A DNA stretch of 64,000 nt from Candidatus Microbacterium colombiense. Its GTDB lineage: Bacteria > Actinomycetota > Actinomycetes > Actinomycetales > Microbacteriaceae. Shown here piece after piece: positions 32,354-42,111 of this stretch. The DNA lies in NCBI GenBank assembly GCA_029203165.1, contig CP119308.1, positions 372,001-436,000 on the forward strand, in the 5' to 3' direction. Under the pieces are notes generated by a model, which did no database searches, was not told where the DNA came from, and saw nothing but the letters and a program-made list of their open reading frames with translations. How positions within the stretch are numbered: the stretch's first letter is position 1; each line of letters starts with the position of its first letter. The position numbers were made by a program, and so were the translations under genes.

Positions 32354-34198
32354 TCAGAAGTTGTTGATGACGGAGGCGAAGACGAGGTCGATCCGTTCGG
32401 CGTTCGAGGCGTCGAACATCTGACCGCCCGTGACATCGGCGATGCGCTGCAGTGCGGAGGTGTCGGCGCCCTCGCCGTAGGCGATGGGGAAGATGCGCAC
32501 GGGCGCGTCGCCGCCGCCCTCGCCCGAGCTCTTCCCGATCTTCGCGATCAGCGAGTCGAGCGAGGTCGTCGAGTCGGTGTCCTCACCGTCCGAGAGCACC
32601 ACGATCGCGTTGATCCGACCCGGCTCCGCGCGCTCGCTCATGGCCTCATAGGCGGTGAGGATCGCGTCGTAGAGCGGGGTGCCGTTGCGCTGGGCGTAAC
32701 GGAGATCGGCGAGCGAGGAGTCGAGCTTCTCGCCGTCGGAACCGAGCGCCGTGACGTCTCGCAGCACCTCGATGCCTTCACCGGCACGCGAGGAGACCCC
32801 GGTCGTGAAGGCCCAGACACCGACCTCGTCGCTGGAGCGGAAGTGTCCCAGCGTCGTCTGCGCGCCTTCGATGGCGCCGTCGAGGCGGGAGCGTCCGTCG
32901 CCGATCGGGTCGTCCATCGAGCCTGAGATGTCGATGAGCTCCAGCACCGATGAGGGCTTGCGCACCTGGGTCCACTGGTCGATCGCGGTCGAGATCACGT
33001 CGACGTCGGGCTTCGGAAGGGTGACGGCCGGCTGCGCGGGATCGACGCCGTAGTTCGCGGTGAACAGATCACCGAGCGGCACCGACTCGTCGAGCGGTCG
33101 GAACCCGAAGTCCGGAAGGATCTTCTGCGCGGCGGTCGTCTGCAGGAACGCGGCGAACGCCTCGCCGGCCGTGCGCTGCTGGGCGGTCACCCAGTCGGCG
33201 CCGAGCACGGTGACCGGGTTGTCCGACCACATCGAACCGCCCTCCGGGTAGACCGCGACGAGCTTGGTCTTGGGTGGAGTCAGCGTCTCGCCGGGCTGCA
33301 CGGTGTGCGAGTCGGGGTTTCCGGTGTTGTAGTTCAGCAGCGAGGTCTCCTCGAGCGCCACCGCCGACACGTAGGCCGATCCGTCCGCCCCGTTCTGCGT
33401 CTCGTCGTAGAGCGTCGAGAGCACGTTGCCCGTGGTGTCGCCGTAGTGGATCACGCACTCCTCGAAGACGCGGGAGAAGTCGGCTGCGGCATCCACATCG
33501 GCCGAGGTGAGACCCTCCGCCTTGCCGGATGCCTCGTACGACTGCATCAGGATCGTCGACAGGCCCGTCGTCGAGGTGTTGGGGTTGGTCTTCGAGATCT
33601 TGAACGCACCCCAGATGTCCTTGCCCACGCTGCCCCAGCCGGCAGGATCCTGGCACAGGCCCTCGAGGTCGGTGATGCTGATGGGCTGGTCGGGCCAGCC
33701 GAGCGCCTCGGCCATCGGCTGGGGCATGCCGAACACGACGGGGGTGCGGGTGAACGACGCGGGCTCGCCGACGACGTTCTGCGAGGCGGCAGCCGCGACG
33801 CGGTCGGTCCAGACGGTGGATGCCGGCGACCACAGTGTCGGCCACAGTTCGGGGTCGTCCGAGGGCCACTCGTCGCCCGAGGTGAGATATCGCGCGGCGT
33901 TGCCCGACGACACATTCGTCGGCCGCACCGTGGCGCAGGTGTCGAGACCCTTGTGCTCGGGCGAGTCCTTGAAGGCGGAGGCCAGCTCGTCGAGCATGTT
34001 GACCTTCTCCGACGAGGTGGCGACGGTGATGTGCGTGCAGCCGTCGTCGGGGAAGCCCTGACCGGTGCCGTCGGTCGTGCCGGTGTCGTCGCTGCCGGTG
34101 CAGGCGGCCAGCACCAGGGCGGTGACCACGGTGAGCGCGAGCACGGCGGGCGTGCGGCGGCGAGCGGACGACGATCGTGCGATGCGGTGCGCGGTCAT
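32354..34198 (-). CDS. Substrate-binding plus von Willebrand A domain lipoprotein
   Basis: A 614-residue secreted lipoprotein. The signal peptide ends in the lipobox LVLAACTG (about residue 33). Residues 45-390 form an extracellular solute-binding-like domain (FPDDGCTHITVATSSEKVNM, AALG-free stretch LGWPDQPISITDLEGLCQDP, TKLVAVYPEGGSMWSDNP). Residues 420-610 are a vWA domain with the MIDAS motif LELIDISGSMDD, a Thr-type second site and VVLSDGEDTDS. The combination is typical of actinobacterial surface proteins that bind a ligand and contact another protein. It is followed by its membrane partner 7 bp downstream. Confidence 0.85.
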   Translation of the reverse strand: MTAHRIARSSSARRRTPAVLALTVVTALVLAACTGSDDTGTTDGTGQGFPDDGCTHITVATSSEKVNMLDELASAFKDSPEHKGLDTCATVRPTNVSSGNAARYLTSGDEWPSDDPELWPTLWSPASTVWTDRVAAAASQNVVGEPASFTRTPVVFGMPQPMAEALGWPDQPISITDLEGLCQDPAGWGSVGKDIWGAFKISKTNPNTSTTGLSTILMQSYEASGKAEGLTSADVDAAADFSRVFEECVIHYGDTTGNVLSTLYDETQNGADGSAYVSAVALEETSLLNYNTGNPDSHTVQPGETLTPPKTKLVAVYPEGGSMWSDNPVTVLGADWVTAQQRTAGEAFAAFLQTTAAQKILPDFGFRPLDESVPLGDLFTANYGVDPAQPAVTLPKPDVDVISTAIDQWTQVRKPSSVLELIDISGSMDDPIGDGRSRLDGAIEGAQTTLGHFRSSDEVGVWAFTTGVSSRAGEGIEVLRDVTALGSDGEKLDSSLADLRYAQRNGTPLYDAILTAYEAMSERAEPGRINAIVVLSDGEDTDSTTSLDSLIAKIGKSSGEGGGDAPVRIFPIAYGEGADTSALQRIADVTGGQMFDASNAERIDLVFASVINNF

Positions 34199-34325
34199 GG
34201 GCCTAGGCTACCCAGATATCTCGCGGCCCGGCACGAGAACGTGCGGTCAGACGATCGCCGTGCTCCCCTGCAGCTTGCCGCTTCTTGGAGCTGTGTGAGC
34301 CCTGCGAGGCGGGGCATGCGGGCGC

Positions 34326-35144
34326 TCACTGCGCCCGCATGTACTCCTCGGCCGCCTGCACCTGCGCGGGCGAGGGGCGGATGCCGGTGTACAGCACGAA
34401 CTGCTCGAGCGCCTGGAGGGTCGCCACCTCTGCGCCGGTGATGACGGTCTTGGACGCAGCGCGGCCCGCGTTCACCAGCGGCGTCTCCGCCGGGAGCGCC
34501 ACCACGTCGAACACGACGGAGGCCCCGGCGATCGCCTCGCGCGGGAACGACAGCGCATGCTCATCGGATCCGCCCGCCATGCCGATCGGTGTGACATTGA
34601 CCAGGATGTCCGCCGTGACGCCGTCGACGTCGGCCCGCCAGCCGAAGCCATACAGATCGGCGAGGCCGCGCCCCACCTCCTCGTTCCGAGCCACGATCGT
34701 GACGCTCTCGAATCCGGCATCGCGGAACGCCGCCGCCGTCGCCTTCGCCATTCCGCCGGAACCGCGCAGCAGGACCGACGAGGCGGCGTCGAGGGTATTC
34801 CGCTCGATCAATTGGGCGATCGCGGAGTAGTCGGTGTTGTACGCGGTGAGCACGCCGTCGTCGTTCACGATCGTGTTCACCGATTCGATCGCCGTCGCCG
34901 ACGCATCCATGCGGTCGACCAGCGCGATCACGTCTTCCTTGTACGGCATCGAGATCGCGCAGCCCCGGATGCCGAGGCCGCGCACCCCGGCGATCGCCTG
35001 GGCCAGATCGGTGGGCGCGAAGGCCTTGTAGATCCAGTTCAGATCGAGCGCCTCATACAGGTGGTTGTGGAAACGGGTGCCGTTGTTGCTCGGCCGCGCC
35101 GAGAGCGAGATGCACAGCGTCATGTCCTTGTTGAGCGTGGTCAC
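34326..35144 (-). CDS. Shikimate 5-dehydrogenase-like protein
   Basis: A 272-residue AroE-family protein with GTG start 35144 (GGGGCG just upstream). The substrate-binding SLSARPSNNGTRFHN is an altered form of the AroE S-x-S motif. The catalytic Lys is in CAISMPYKEDVIALVD and Asp in TAYNTDYSAIAQLI. The NADP motif is VLLRGSGGMAKATAAAF (G-x-G-G-x3-A) followed by VTIVARNEEVGRG. The changed N-terminal motif suggests a paralogue acting on quinate or another hydroxyacid rather than the biosynthetic AroE. No aromatic pathway gene is nearby. Monocistronic. Confidence 0.8.
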   Translation of the reverse strand: MTTLNKDMTLCISLSARPSNNGTRFHNHLYEALDLNWIYKAFAPTDLAQAIAGVRGLGIRGCAISMPYKEDVIALVDRMDASATAIESVNTIVNDDGVLTAYNTDYSAIAQLIERNTLDAASSVLLRGSGGMAKATAAAFRDAGFESVTIVARNEEVGRGLADLYGFGWRADVDGVTADILVNVTPIGMAGGSDEHALSFPREAIAGASVVFDVVALPAETPLVNAGRAASKTVITGAEVATLQALEQFVLYTGIRPSPAQVQAAEEYMRAQ

Positions 35145-35419
35145 CGCCCCAGGTTACTCGCGTGCGCAGCTCGCCGGCGGCCCCGGCGCAGGAGCTGTCC
35201 AACCCCCAGAAGGGGGGATGCGAGCGCGGCCGAAATACTGGCTGATCTCTCTGAACATCCGCATGAATCCGGACGATATTCCGGCGTAACCAAGGCGATA
35301 CCTCGGCGCCGCCCCGGCGGGGTGACGCGGCGGATACGTTCTTGCACGCAGTGATGCTGGCGGCGTCATGGATGCCGATATGCCGGCATTCGACTGCGGA
35401 ACGGATCTGGGGAGAGAGC

Positions 35420-38400
35420 ATGAGAACAAGCGCGCATTCGCGATGGAGGTCGGCCGTAGTCGGCGACCGACGCGGCGGCAGCACAGGAGTCACGGCCCGA
35501 CGTCGGCTGCTCGCGATGACACTGGTGGCGGCGTTCGCGGTCGCCGGATTCGGATCGGCGGCGCTCCTGTCGCCCACCGCGGCCATCGCCGCACCCGGAG
35601 ACCCGTTCGACCCGTCCGTGGGACGCGTCTTCGTCGCCCAGGATGATCCGACGCGCCTCTACTCGGCGGTTCAGGGCGCCGGTGCGATCTCCTTCCAGCC
35701 TGAGGGCGCCGTATCGGGCATCGGCTACAACGCGATCGGATACAACACCACCGACAACTATCTCTACGGGCTGCGCCGCGACGACGGCTCGCGCACGGTC
35801 CTCCTTCGAATCGGACAGGGCGGAGTCGTCACCTCTCTCGGCGCCGTGTCAGGGCTGATCGCTCCTCCCGTCGGAGAGGTGTTCAACCAGGGGACGTTCG
35901 GATCGGGTGCCACGGCTCACGTGCTCTATGTGCGTGGCTCGCAGGCCTCTTCGAACCAGCTCTGGGCGATCAACACGACGACGCGTGCCGCGACCGCGAT
36001 CACGTTGTCCGCCGCCGTGCCGAACCTCTCAGACCTGGTGTGGAAGGACGGATTCCTCTGGGGCATGTTCAGTAATGATGCGATGTATCGCATCGATCCG
36101 ACGACGGGTCAGGTCGCGTCCTGGGCGACGGGGCTCGGGCTCAACACGGCCTATGGGGCGCAGTGGGTCTACGGGAACGGGAACATCGGGCTGTCCGCCA
36201 ACACCACCGGAACGATCTACCAGGTGTCCATCGCGAATCCGACATCGGCCGCGCCGACGTTCGCACTCCTCTCGACGACCACCGGACCCGCATCCGCGAA
36301 CAACGACGGCACGGCCGTCGCCGGGATCGACGTCGACTTGGGCATAGTGAAGACGGGCCCTGCGGTCTACGCGCCCGGTGCGGCGATCACCTACACCCTC
36401 ACTGTCACGAACCACGGCCCCGGCGTCTCGTCCGGTTTCCAGGTGACCGACCCCCTGCCTGGCGTGATCACGGGTGGTTCCTCTCCCACAGCGGGGTGCG
36501 TGGTCACGACGGGCACTCTCCGATGCGCGCTCGCCGGACTGACGGTCGGTGCGACCAAGACGATCACCGTGAATGGCACGGTGGCCGCCGGAACGACCGG
36601 TCTCCTCACGAACACCGCACGGGTGATCGGCAACGAGCGCGATCCCAACCCGGCCAACGACCTGAGCACGACGACAGCGGCGTTCTCGGCGGGGTTCCGC
36701 TGCACGGCGGATGTCGTCTACGGCGTCACCTCCACCGTGACCACGGCGGCGATCCTCGGGATCAACCGCACGACGGGCGCGACGGTGCAGGAGGGGGTCT
36801 TCGCGACGGGCTTGCCGATCATGCTCAACGGTCTCGGCATCTCGGCCGATGGGCGGTACGCGTTCGCGGTGTCGCAGTCGGGATCGAAGCTGGTGTACCG
36901 CTACGACACGACGACCGGTACCTCGAACCTGGCGGGCACGATCCCTGAAGCGGCGGCGGCGACTCTCTACATGGGCGCCGTCAACCCGTCGAACGGGCTC
37001 TACTACGTCGGGGCGAACGACGGATCCCAGCAGGTCTTCTACGCCTTCGACACGGCGACGAACACCTCGCTCGGTGAGCGGTTCCGTCTGCCGGCGCCGA
37101 TCACGGGATCGACCTACAGCGACCTGACCTTCGACAGCCAGGGTCGCGCGTACATCTCCAGTTCCTCGGGCAACGGAACGCCGACGGGGAATCGACTTCT
37201 CGTCATCGAGACGCTCCCGACGGACGGCAGTGTGGCCACGACCCGGCCTCTCGCGAACCTCGAACCGTCGACCGCAGGCTTCCAGGGCATGGCCTTCGGC
37301 AGCGATGGCTACCTCTACACGCAGCACATCGGCGTATCGAACCGAGTGCTGACCCGCATCGATCCCAACTCCGGTGCAGCGGTCTCGAACGCGATCATCC
37401 AGAATCCGAACGGCACGACGAACACCACGGTGAACGACCTCGCCTCGTGCAGCCTGCCGGGCACGATCACCGCGCAGAAGAACATCGCGGATCGCCACAC
37501 GGCGGGCGATCAGTTCACGGTGACGATCACCGGCAACGGCGTCGCGATGGGGAACAGCGGAACGACGTCGGGAACGAGTACGGGGCTCCAGGGTTCTCCG
37601 GCAGCGTCCGCCGGCCCCGTGGTCGGAGTGCCAGGACGCACGTACACGATCACGGAGACTCCGAGCGGTGGCACGTTGCCGGCGAACTACCGGAGCAGTT
37701 GGGAATGCCGGAACGCAAGCGCGGGCGGTGCGGTCATCGCAGACGGAAACGGAACGAGCGGTACGGTCACGATGCCGCCGGCGACCCAGCCGGGTTCGCA
37801 CATCGTGTGCGTCTTCACCAACATCCCGATCCCGACGTGGACGATCGTGAAACAGGCGTTCCGCGGCATTGATGCGCTCGATGCCGGGTCGACCGTGCAA
37901 CCGGGTGACGAGATCACGTACCGCGTGACCGCCACGAACACCTCGGCGACACCGGTGACGGCGGTCGTGTTGACGGATGACCTCTCCGACGTGCTCGACG
38001 ACGCGGTCTTCGTCGCCGGCTCCGCGCAGCTGGCCATCACTGCCGGTGCAGCGGTTCCGGTGGCGGATCCGGCGGGAAACGTGCTGAAGGCCGGCCCGTT
38101 CGTGCTGCCGCCGTCAGCCACCGCGACGCTCACCTACCGCGTGACGGTGCGGGACGATGCCTGGTCATCGACTCTGCGCAATGTGGCCACCGCCGCGGGC
38201 GGCACGCCGGGCGAGCCGACGCCTCCGCAGCCCTGCCCGACGGATTGCACGACGACCCAGATCACACCATCGCCCGTGCAGATCCAGAAGGTCGGTGAAG
38301 CGTCGACGGGATCGGTGGTGCCCATGGACGGTTCACAATGGGCGATCTTCGGCGCCGCGACCGGAGGGATCGCGCTCGTGGATCCTCTGTCGCCCGCACT

Positions 38401-38779
38401 CTCGGGCGGAGCTCCCGTCACTGGACTGTTCCGGGACGTGACATTGACAGCCGGGACGTACTGGCTGGAAGAGACGCGCGCGCTCGGCGGCTTCGCGTTG
38501 CTGTCGCAGCGGATTCCCTTCACGGTCGCACCGTCGGGAGACGTGACTCTGGGGATCACGGCCGGAACGAACGTGACCATGGTCGACCTCGACGGTGTCG
38601 CGACGATCCGCGTCGAAGACGTTCCCGCCCTGGACCTGCCCGATGCCGGTGGCCCCGGCGTCGCAGGCATCTATCTGATCGGCATCTCGCTGGTCGTCTC
38701 CGGCGCGCTCGCCGGAGCCTTCATCATCGTGCGACAGCGGCGGAGAGCATCCGTCGACATCCACGAACCACATGCGTGA
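35420..38779 (+). CDS. Large secreted DUF11/SpaA-type pilus adhesin with sortase signal
   Basis: 1119 residues from ATG 35420 (GGGGAGAGAGC upstream). A signal peptide ends near residue 52 (TAAIAAPGDPF). A beta-propeller-like region (55-300) is followed by a DUF11 domain (about 305-410; AVYAPGAAITYTLTVTNHGP), a second propeller (415-690), and beta-sandwich domains (700-950; TWTIVKQAFRGIDALDAGS, ITYRVTATNTSATPVTAVVL). A SpaA/prealbumin-like domain with E-box-like YWLEETRALGGF precedes the sortase motif LPDAGG, a membrane helix and RQRRR. It is the probable tip or minor pilin, covalently linked by the sortase encoded two genes downstream. Confidence 0.87.
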   Translation: MRTSAHSRWRSAVVGDRRGGSTGVTARRRLLAMTLVAAFAVAGFGSAALLSPTAAIAAPGDPFDPSVGRVFVAQDDPTRLYSAVQGAGAISFQPEGAVSGIGYNAIGYNTTDNYLYGLRRDDGSRTVLLRIGQGGVVTSLGAVSGLIAPPVGEVFNQGTFGSGATAHVLYVRGSQASSNQLWAINTTTRAATAITLSAAVPNLSDLVWKDGFLWGMFSNDAMYRIDPTTGQVASWATGLGLNTAYGAQWVYGNGNIGLSANTTGTIYQVSIANPTSAAPTFALLSTTTGPASANNDGTAVAGIDVDLGIVKTGPAVYAPGAAITYTLTVTNHGPGVSSGFQVTDPLPGVITGGSSPTAGCVVTTGTLRCALAGLTVGATKTITVNGTVAAGTTGLLTNTARVIGNERDPNPANDLSTTTAAFSAGFRCTADVVYGVTSTVTTAAILGINRTTGATVQEGVFATGLPIMLNGLGISADGRYAFAVSQSGSKLVYRYDTTTGTSNLAGTIPEAAAATLYMGAVNPSNGLYYVGANDGSQQVFYAFDTATNTSLGERFRLPAPITGSTYSDLTFDSQGRAYISSSSGNGTPTGNRLLVIETLPTDGSVATTRPLANLEPSTAGFQGMAFGSDGYLYTQHIGVSNRVLTRIDPNSGAAVSNAIIQNPNGTTNTTVNDLASCSLPGTITAQKNIADRHTAGDQFTVTITGNGVAMGNSGTTSGTSTGLQGSPAASAGPVVGVPGRTYTITETPSGGTLPANYRSSWECRNASAGGAVIADGNGTSGTVTMPPATQPGSHIVCVFTNIPIPTWTIVKQAFRGIDALDAGSTVQPGDEITYRVTATNTSATPVTAVVLTDDLSDVLDDAVFVAGSAQLAITAGAAVPVADPAGNVLKAGPFVLPPSATATLTYRVTVRDDAWSSTLRNVATAAGGTPGEPTPPQPCPTDCTTTQITPSPVQIQKVGEASTGSVVPMDGSQWAIFGAATGGIALVDPLSPALSGGAPVTGLFRDVTLTAGTYWLEETRALGGFALLSQRIPFTVAPSGDVTLGITAGTNVTMVDLDGVATIRVEDVPALDLPDAGGPGVAGIYLIGISLVVSGALAGAFIIVRQRRRASVDIHEPHA

Positions 38780-38822
38780 TCACTCACGCGCTCACCAGAC
38801 CCGAACACGAGGGGAAGAAGAA

Positions 38823-40307
38823 ATGACAACCATCAACACGACGAGGCGGCGCCTCGGGGCCGGTCTCCTGGCCGGGGCCATCGCGGTGGCTCTGGGGCTG
38901 GCTGCGGCTGCACCCGCGTCGGCCGCACCACTGGTCGATCCGGACGCCATCGGCTCCATCACGGTGCACAAGCTGCAGGCGCCCGATTCGCCGACCGGCC
39001 TGCCGAACAACGGCACACCCGTCGATACGACCGGTCTCACTCCGCTGGCCGGGGTCGGGTTCCAGGTGCGGCAGGTGACCGGAATCGATCTGTCGACGAA
39101 CAGCGGATGGGCGGACGCCTCCACGCTGTCGGATGTATTCGACGCGGCTGACGCTGAGGGCTCGATCACCGACGCCGGGTTCGCGCTGGCAACAGGTTCG
39201 TCGCTGGTGACGGATGCCGCGGGCCAAGCGGCATTCACCGGTCTGCCCGTCGGTTTGTACCTGGTCGAGGAGACGAGCTTCCCGGCCGGGGTGACCCCGT
39301 CGGCGCCGTTCCTCGTGTCCGTGCCGCTCACGGATCCCGAGAACCTGGACGCGTGGCTGTACGACGTGCACGTGTACCCGAAGAACGCGATCACCACCGC
39401 GACGAAGACCGTCGAGGATGCCGATGCGGTTCAGCTGGGCGATCACGTCACGTTCACGATCACGTCCGACATCCCGAACGTCGATCCGATCGACGGCTTC
39501 CGGATCGTCGATGTGCTCGACCCGAAGCTCGACTACGTGGCGTCGACGGTGACGCTCGCGGATGGCACGTCGATCACCGAGGGTACCGACTACACGATCG
39601 TCCATACTGCCGGCACGAACGCGGTGACGGTGGAGTTCACCGCAGCCGGCCGGGTGGTGCTCGCCGAGAACAACACGACGCAGGTCGTCGTCGACATCGT
39701 CACCACGGTGAACACGATCGGCGAGATCGCGAACCAGGCCCTCATCTACCCGAACGCGGCCTCCCTCGACATCGAGCCCGGCGAACCGGGCGGTCCGACC
39801 ACGACCCCCGAGGTCGAGACGCGCTGGGGCAACATCACGCTCGAGAAGGTCGGCGAGAACAGCGCGCCGCTCACCGGCGCCGTGTTCCAGGTCTTCACCT
39901 CCGCGAGCGACGCCGCAGCGCAGACGAACCCTGTCGCACTCGACGGCGAGACCGAGTTCGAGGTGACCGCCGCCGACGGTACGCTCACGATCGCCGGGCT
40001 GCGCTACAGCGACTTCGCCAACGGCGCCACAGTCGCGCCGGGAGATGCAGGCTACCTGCAGTACTTCCTGGTCGAGGTGCAGGCGCCGGACGGATACGAA
40101 CTCCTCGCGCAGCCGATCGAGTTCACGATCTCGGCGGCGACGACCGCAGCCGGCATCGATCTGACCGTGACGAACGTGCCCCACAACGGCGGCTTCCAGT
40201 TGCCGTTCACGGGCGGTACCGGCTCCGGCCTGCTGTACCTGGTGGGCATCGGCCTGATCGCCGGTGGCATCGTCTTCCTCGTCGTCAAGCGACGCCGGAA
40301 CGCGTGA
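38823..40307 (+). CDS. SpaH/EbpB-family LPXTG major pilin
   Basis: A 494-residue backbone pilin. The signal peptide ends at ASAAPLVDP (about residue 33). The pilin motif is DVHVYPKN (about 190), whose Lys is joined to the sorting motif of the next subunit. Isopeptide-forming D2-type domains follow. The E-box is YFLVEVQAPDGYELL (about 420), and the sorting signal LPFTGG leads into a membrane helix and KRRRNA. The ATG follows GAGGGGAAGAAGAA. All three features needed for sortase-catalysed polymerisation are present. It follows the adhesin by 43 bp and precedes the class C sortase. Confidence 0.93.
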   Translation: MTTINTTRRRLGAGLLAGAIAVALGLAAAAPASAAPLVDPDAIGSITVHKLQAPDSPTGLPNNGTPVDTTGLTPLAGVGFQVRQVTGIDLSTNSGWADASTLSDVFDAADAEGSITDAGFALATGSSLVTDAAGQAAFTGLPVGLYLVEETSFPAGVTPSAPFLVSVPLTDPENLDAWLYDVHVYPKNAITTATKTVEDADAVQLGDHVTFTITSDIPNVDPIDGFRIVDVLDPKLDYVASTVTLADGTSITEGTDYTIVHTAGTNAVTVEFTAAGRVVLAENNTTQVVVDIVTTVNTIGEIANQALIYPNAASLDIEPGEPGGPTTTPEVETRWGNITLEKVGENSAPLTGAVFQVFTSASDAAAQTNPVALDGETEFEVTAADGTLTIAGLRYSDFANGATVAPGDAGYLQYFLVEVQAPDGYELLAQPIEFTISAATTAAGIDLTVTNVPHNGGFQLPFTGGTGSGLLYLVGIGLIAGGIVFLVVKRRRNA

Positions 40308-40316
40308 TCTCCCACT

Positions 40317-40373
40317 GGTGACGGACCCCACACCGTCACCCGAGGGGGCGGCCTTCTCCCCGGCCGCCCCCTC
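40317..40373 (+). terminator. Tandem intercistronic hairpins between pilin and sortase
   Basis: Two stem-loops are adjacent: GGTGACGG (40317-40324) with CCGTCACC (40333-40340), and GAGGGGGCGGCC (40342-40353) with GGCCGCCCCCTC (40362-40373), the second a perfect 12-bp stem followed by ACCTTTC. They probably act as a partial terminator or mRNA 3'-end protector so that the pilin is made in excess over its sortase. Confidence 0.72.
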
Positions 40374-40398
40374 ACCTTTCGATCGAGAAGGATGCGCG

Positions 40399-41313
40399 AT
40401 GGTCGATACAGTGGTCAGCGATGCTCCACGTCGTTCTGAGGAACAGCGTTCTCACGCGCGCTCCGGACGGCGGTGGTCGCCCACCAGCGTCGTCGTCGCC
40501 CTCGTCGTGGTCTTCGGGGCCGGCCTCATCGCATACCCTTCCGGTGCGACGTGGATCAGCGATCTGACCCACGCATCCGTCGTCTCCGGCTACGCGCAGG
40601 TGGTCGACCTGACCGGCGAGACAGAGCTCGCTCAGCTCCGGGCCGATGCCGTCGACTACAACGCGAGCCTTCCCGACGGCCCGCTGCGCGATCCCTACGT
40701 GCTGAACGCGCAGGGCGGATCCGACGATCTCGAAGACGGGCGCACGGACTACCTCTCGCAGCTGTCATTGCGCGCCGATGCGCCGATGGCGCGGATCAGC
40801 ATCCCGGCGATCGGTGTCGATCTCCCGGTGTATCACGGCACGGATGATGCCACCCTGGCACGCGGCATCGGGCACCTCTACGGTTCTGGTCTGCCTGTCG
40901 GAGGGGCGGGGACGCACTCGGTGCTGACCGGTCACTCGGGAATCCCCGGCGCGAGTCTGTTCACTCGACTGGATGAGGTGCGGATCGACGATCTCTTCAC
41001 GATCGAGGTCGCCGGGGAGACCCTGACCTATCGCGTCGATCGCATCGAGACCGTCCTGCCGGACGACGGCGATCACCTCCGCCAGGTCGCGGGCCACGAC
41101 TACGTCACCCTCCTGACCTGCACGCCCACCGGGGTGAACACCCATCGTCTGCTTGTTCGAGGGGAACGGGTCACCACTGCTGCAGGTGCGGATGCCGAGA
41201 CCGCGCTCGCGGCGTCGGCACCTCCGGGCATCCCATGGGACGCGATCGCCGTGCTCGTCGGAGGGCTCGGCATCGCGTTCACCATCGCACGACCGCGCCC
41301 GACGCGTCGCTGA
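40399..41313 (+). CDS. Class C sortase (pilus assembly)
   Basis: A 304-residue sortase. It has an N-terminal membrane anchor (VVVALVVVFGAGLIAYP), the catalytic His in HSVLTGHSGIPGASLFTRLD, the catalytic Cys in VTLLTCTPTGVNTHRLLVRG with the essential Arg, and a C-terminal membrane helix (AIAVLVGGLGIAFTIA), the bitopic layout of class C enzymes. The lid motif region contains DDLEDGRTDYLSQL. ATG 40399 has AAGGA 7 bp upstream. It polymerises the adjacent LPXTG pilin and adds the LPDAG adhesin. Its stop codon abuts that of the convergent GntR gene. Confidence 0.93.
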   Translation: MVDTVVSDAPRRSEEQRSHARSGRRWSPTSVVVALVVVFGAGLIAYPSGATWISDLTHASVVSGYAQVVDLTGETELAQLRADAVDYNASLPDGPLRDPYVLNAQGGSDDLEDGRTDYLSQLSLRADAPMARISIPAIGVDLPVYHGTDDATLARGIGHLYGSGLPVGGAGTHSVLTGHSGIPGASLFTRLDEVRIDDLFTIEVAGETLTYRVDRIETVLPDDGDHLRQVAGHDYVTLLTCTPTGVNTHRLLVRGERVTTAAGADAETALAASAPPGIPWDAIAVLVGGLGIAFTIARPRPTRR

Positions 41314-42111
41314 TCAGCCGAAGCCGAGGTCGGGAACGACGCTCTCGTTCAGTGGTCGCAGAGCGTCGCCGTCACCGCTTCGTCCGACACGGGAGAAGAA
41401 CGCGACCCGATCGGCACGGAGTGCGACGGTCGAGAAGCACAGAGGAGTTCCCGACTCGTCGTACATGACCTGCTCCAGGCTGAGCAGAGGGCTCAGGGGA
41501 AGCACACTGAGCCGACGGGCGACCGACTCGTCTGCGAGCATCGCACCGATGAGGAACTCCGACGACGAGAGCGTCAGGCCCCCGTTGTGCAGGAACTGGT
41601 AGATGTTGTGCCCGAAAGGCGCCGTCTCCAGGGCCGCACTCTTGGGCAGCACGAAGTAGTTCGTGGACACGGCACTCGCGTAGTCGCCCGGGGCGGCGAG
41701 GTACTCCACGCGCAGCACCTGAGGACCACAACCCGGCATCCGCACCAGTGCGACGGGCGGGGTGGCGATGATCGTGCGATCGACGACGCGGGGATAGGTG
41801 GACTGCTCCGGAATGACATCGACACCGTGGAACTCGTAGAGACCGAACACCGAACCGATGTCGGCATGCGTTCCGACGCCCTGCTCGCGGCTGACCACTC
41901 CCGTGGTCTTGAGGTCTTGAAGCACGTCGCGCACGACCGCCCGGCTGGCGCCGTAGTCGCGCATCAACTCGTGCTCGCGGGGGAGCTTCCCATCGGGGAA
42001 GTTTCCGCGCACGATGGCCGCGCGGAGAAGAAGGGCCAGTCTGCGTCGGTCGGCGTTGCCCGAAACTTCGCGGAACTGCGGGGAGGAGTCTCTCAACACA
42101 GGCGCCATCAT
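41314..42111 (-). CDS. GntR-family regulator with UTRA domain (HutC type)
   Basis: About 265 residues from the ATG-ATG at 42111/42108; an upstream TTG at 42144 is less likely. The winged helix is LALLLRAAIVRGNFPDGKLP, REHELMRDYGASRAVVRDVL and GVVSREQGVGTHADIG. The remainder is a UTRA-like effector domain (VLRVEYLAAPGDYASAVSTN, GTPLCFSTVALRADRVAFFS). It converges on the sortase gene with no gap, so it could influence or be unrelated to the pilus locus. Its operator was not identified. Confidence 0.82.
   Translation of the reverse strand: MMAPVLRDSSPQFREVSGNADRRRLALLLRAAIVRGNFPDGKLPREHELMRDYGASRAVVRDVLQDLKTTGVVSREQGVGTHADIGSVFGLYEFHGVDVIPEQSTYPRVVDRTIIATPPVALVRMPGCGPQVLRVEYLAAPGDYASAVSTNYFVLPKSAALETAPFGHNIYQFLHNGGLTLSSSEFLIGAMLADESVARRLSVLPLSPLLSLEQVMYDESGTPLCFSTVALRADRVAFFSRVGRSGDGDALRPLNESVVPDLGFG

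Noticed and set aside
34199..34325. Possible gene or small RNA between the vWA lipoprotein and the shikimate dehydrogenase
   Set aside because: No frame with a start signal and no stable hairpin seen; probably just the lipoprotein promoter region.
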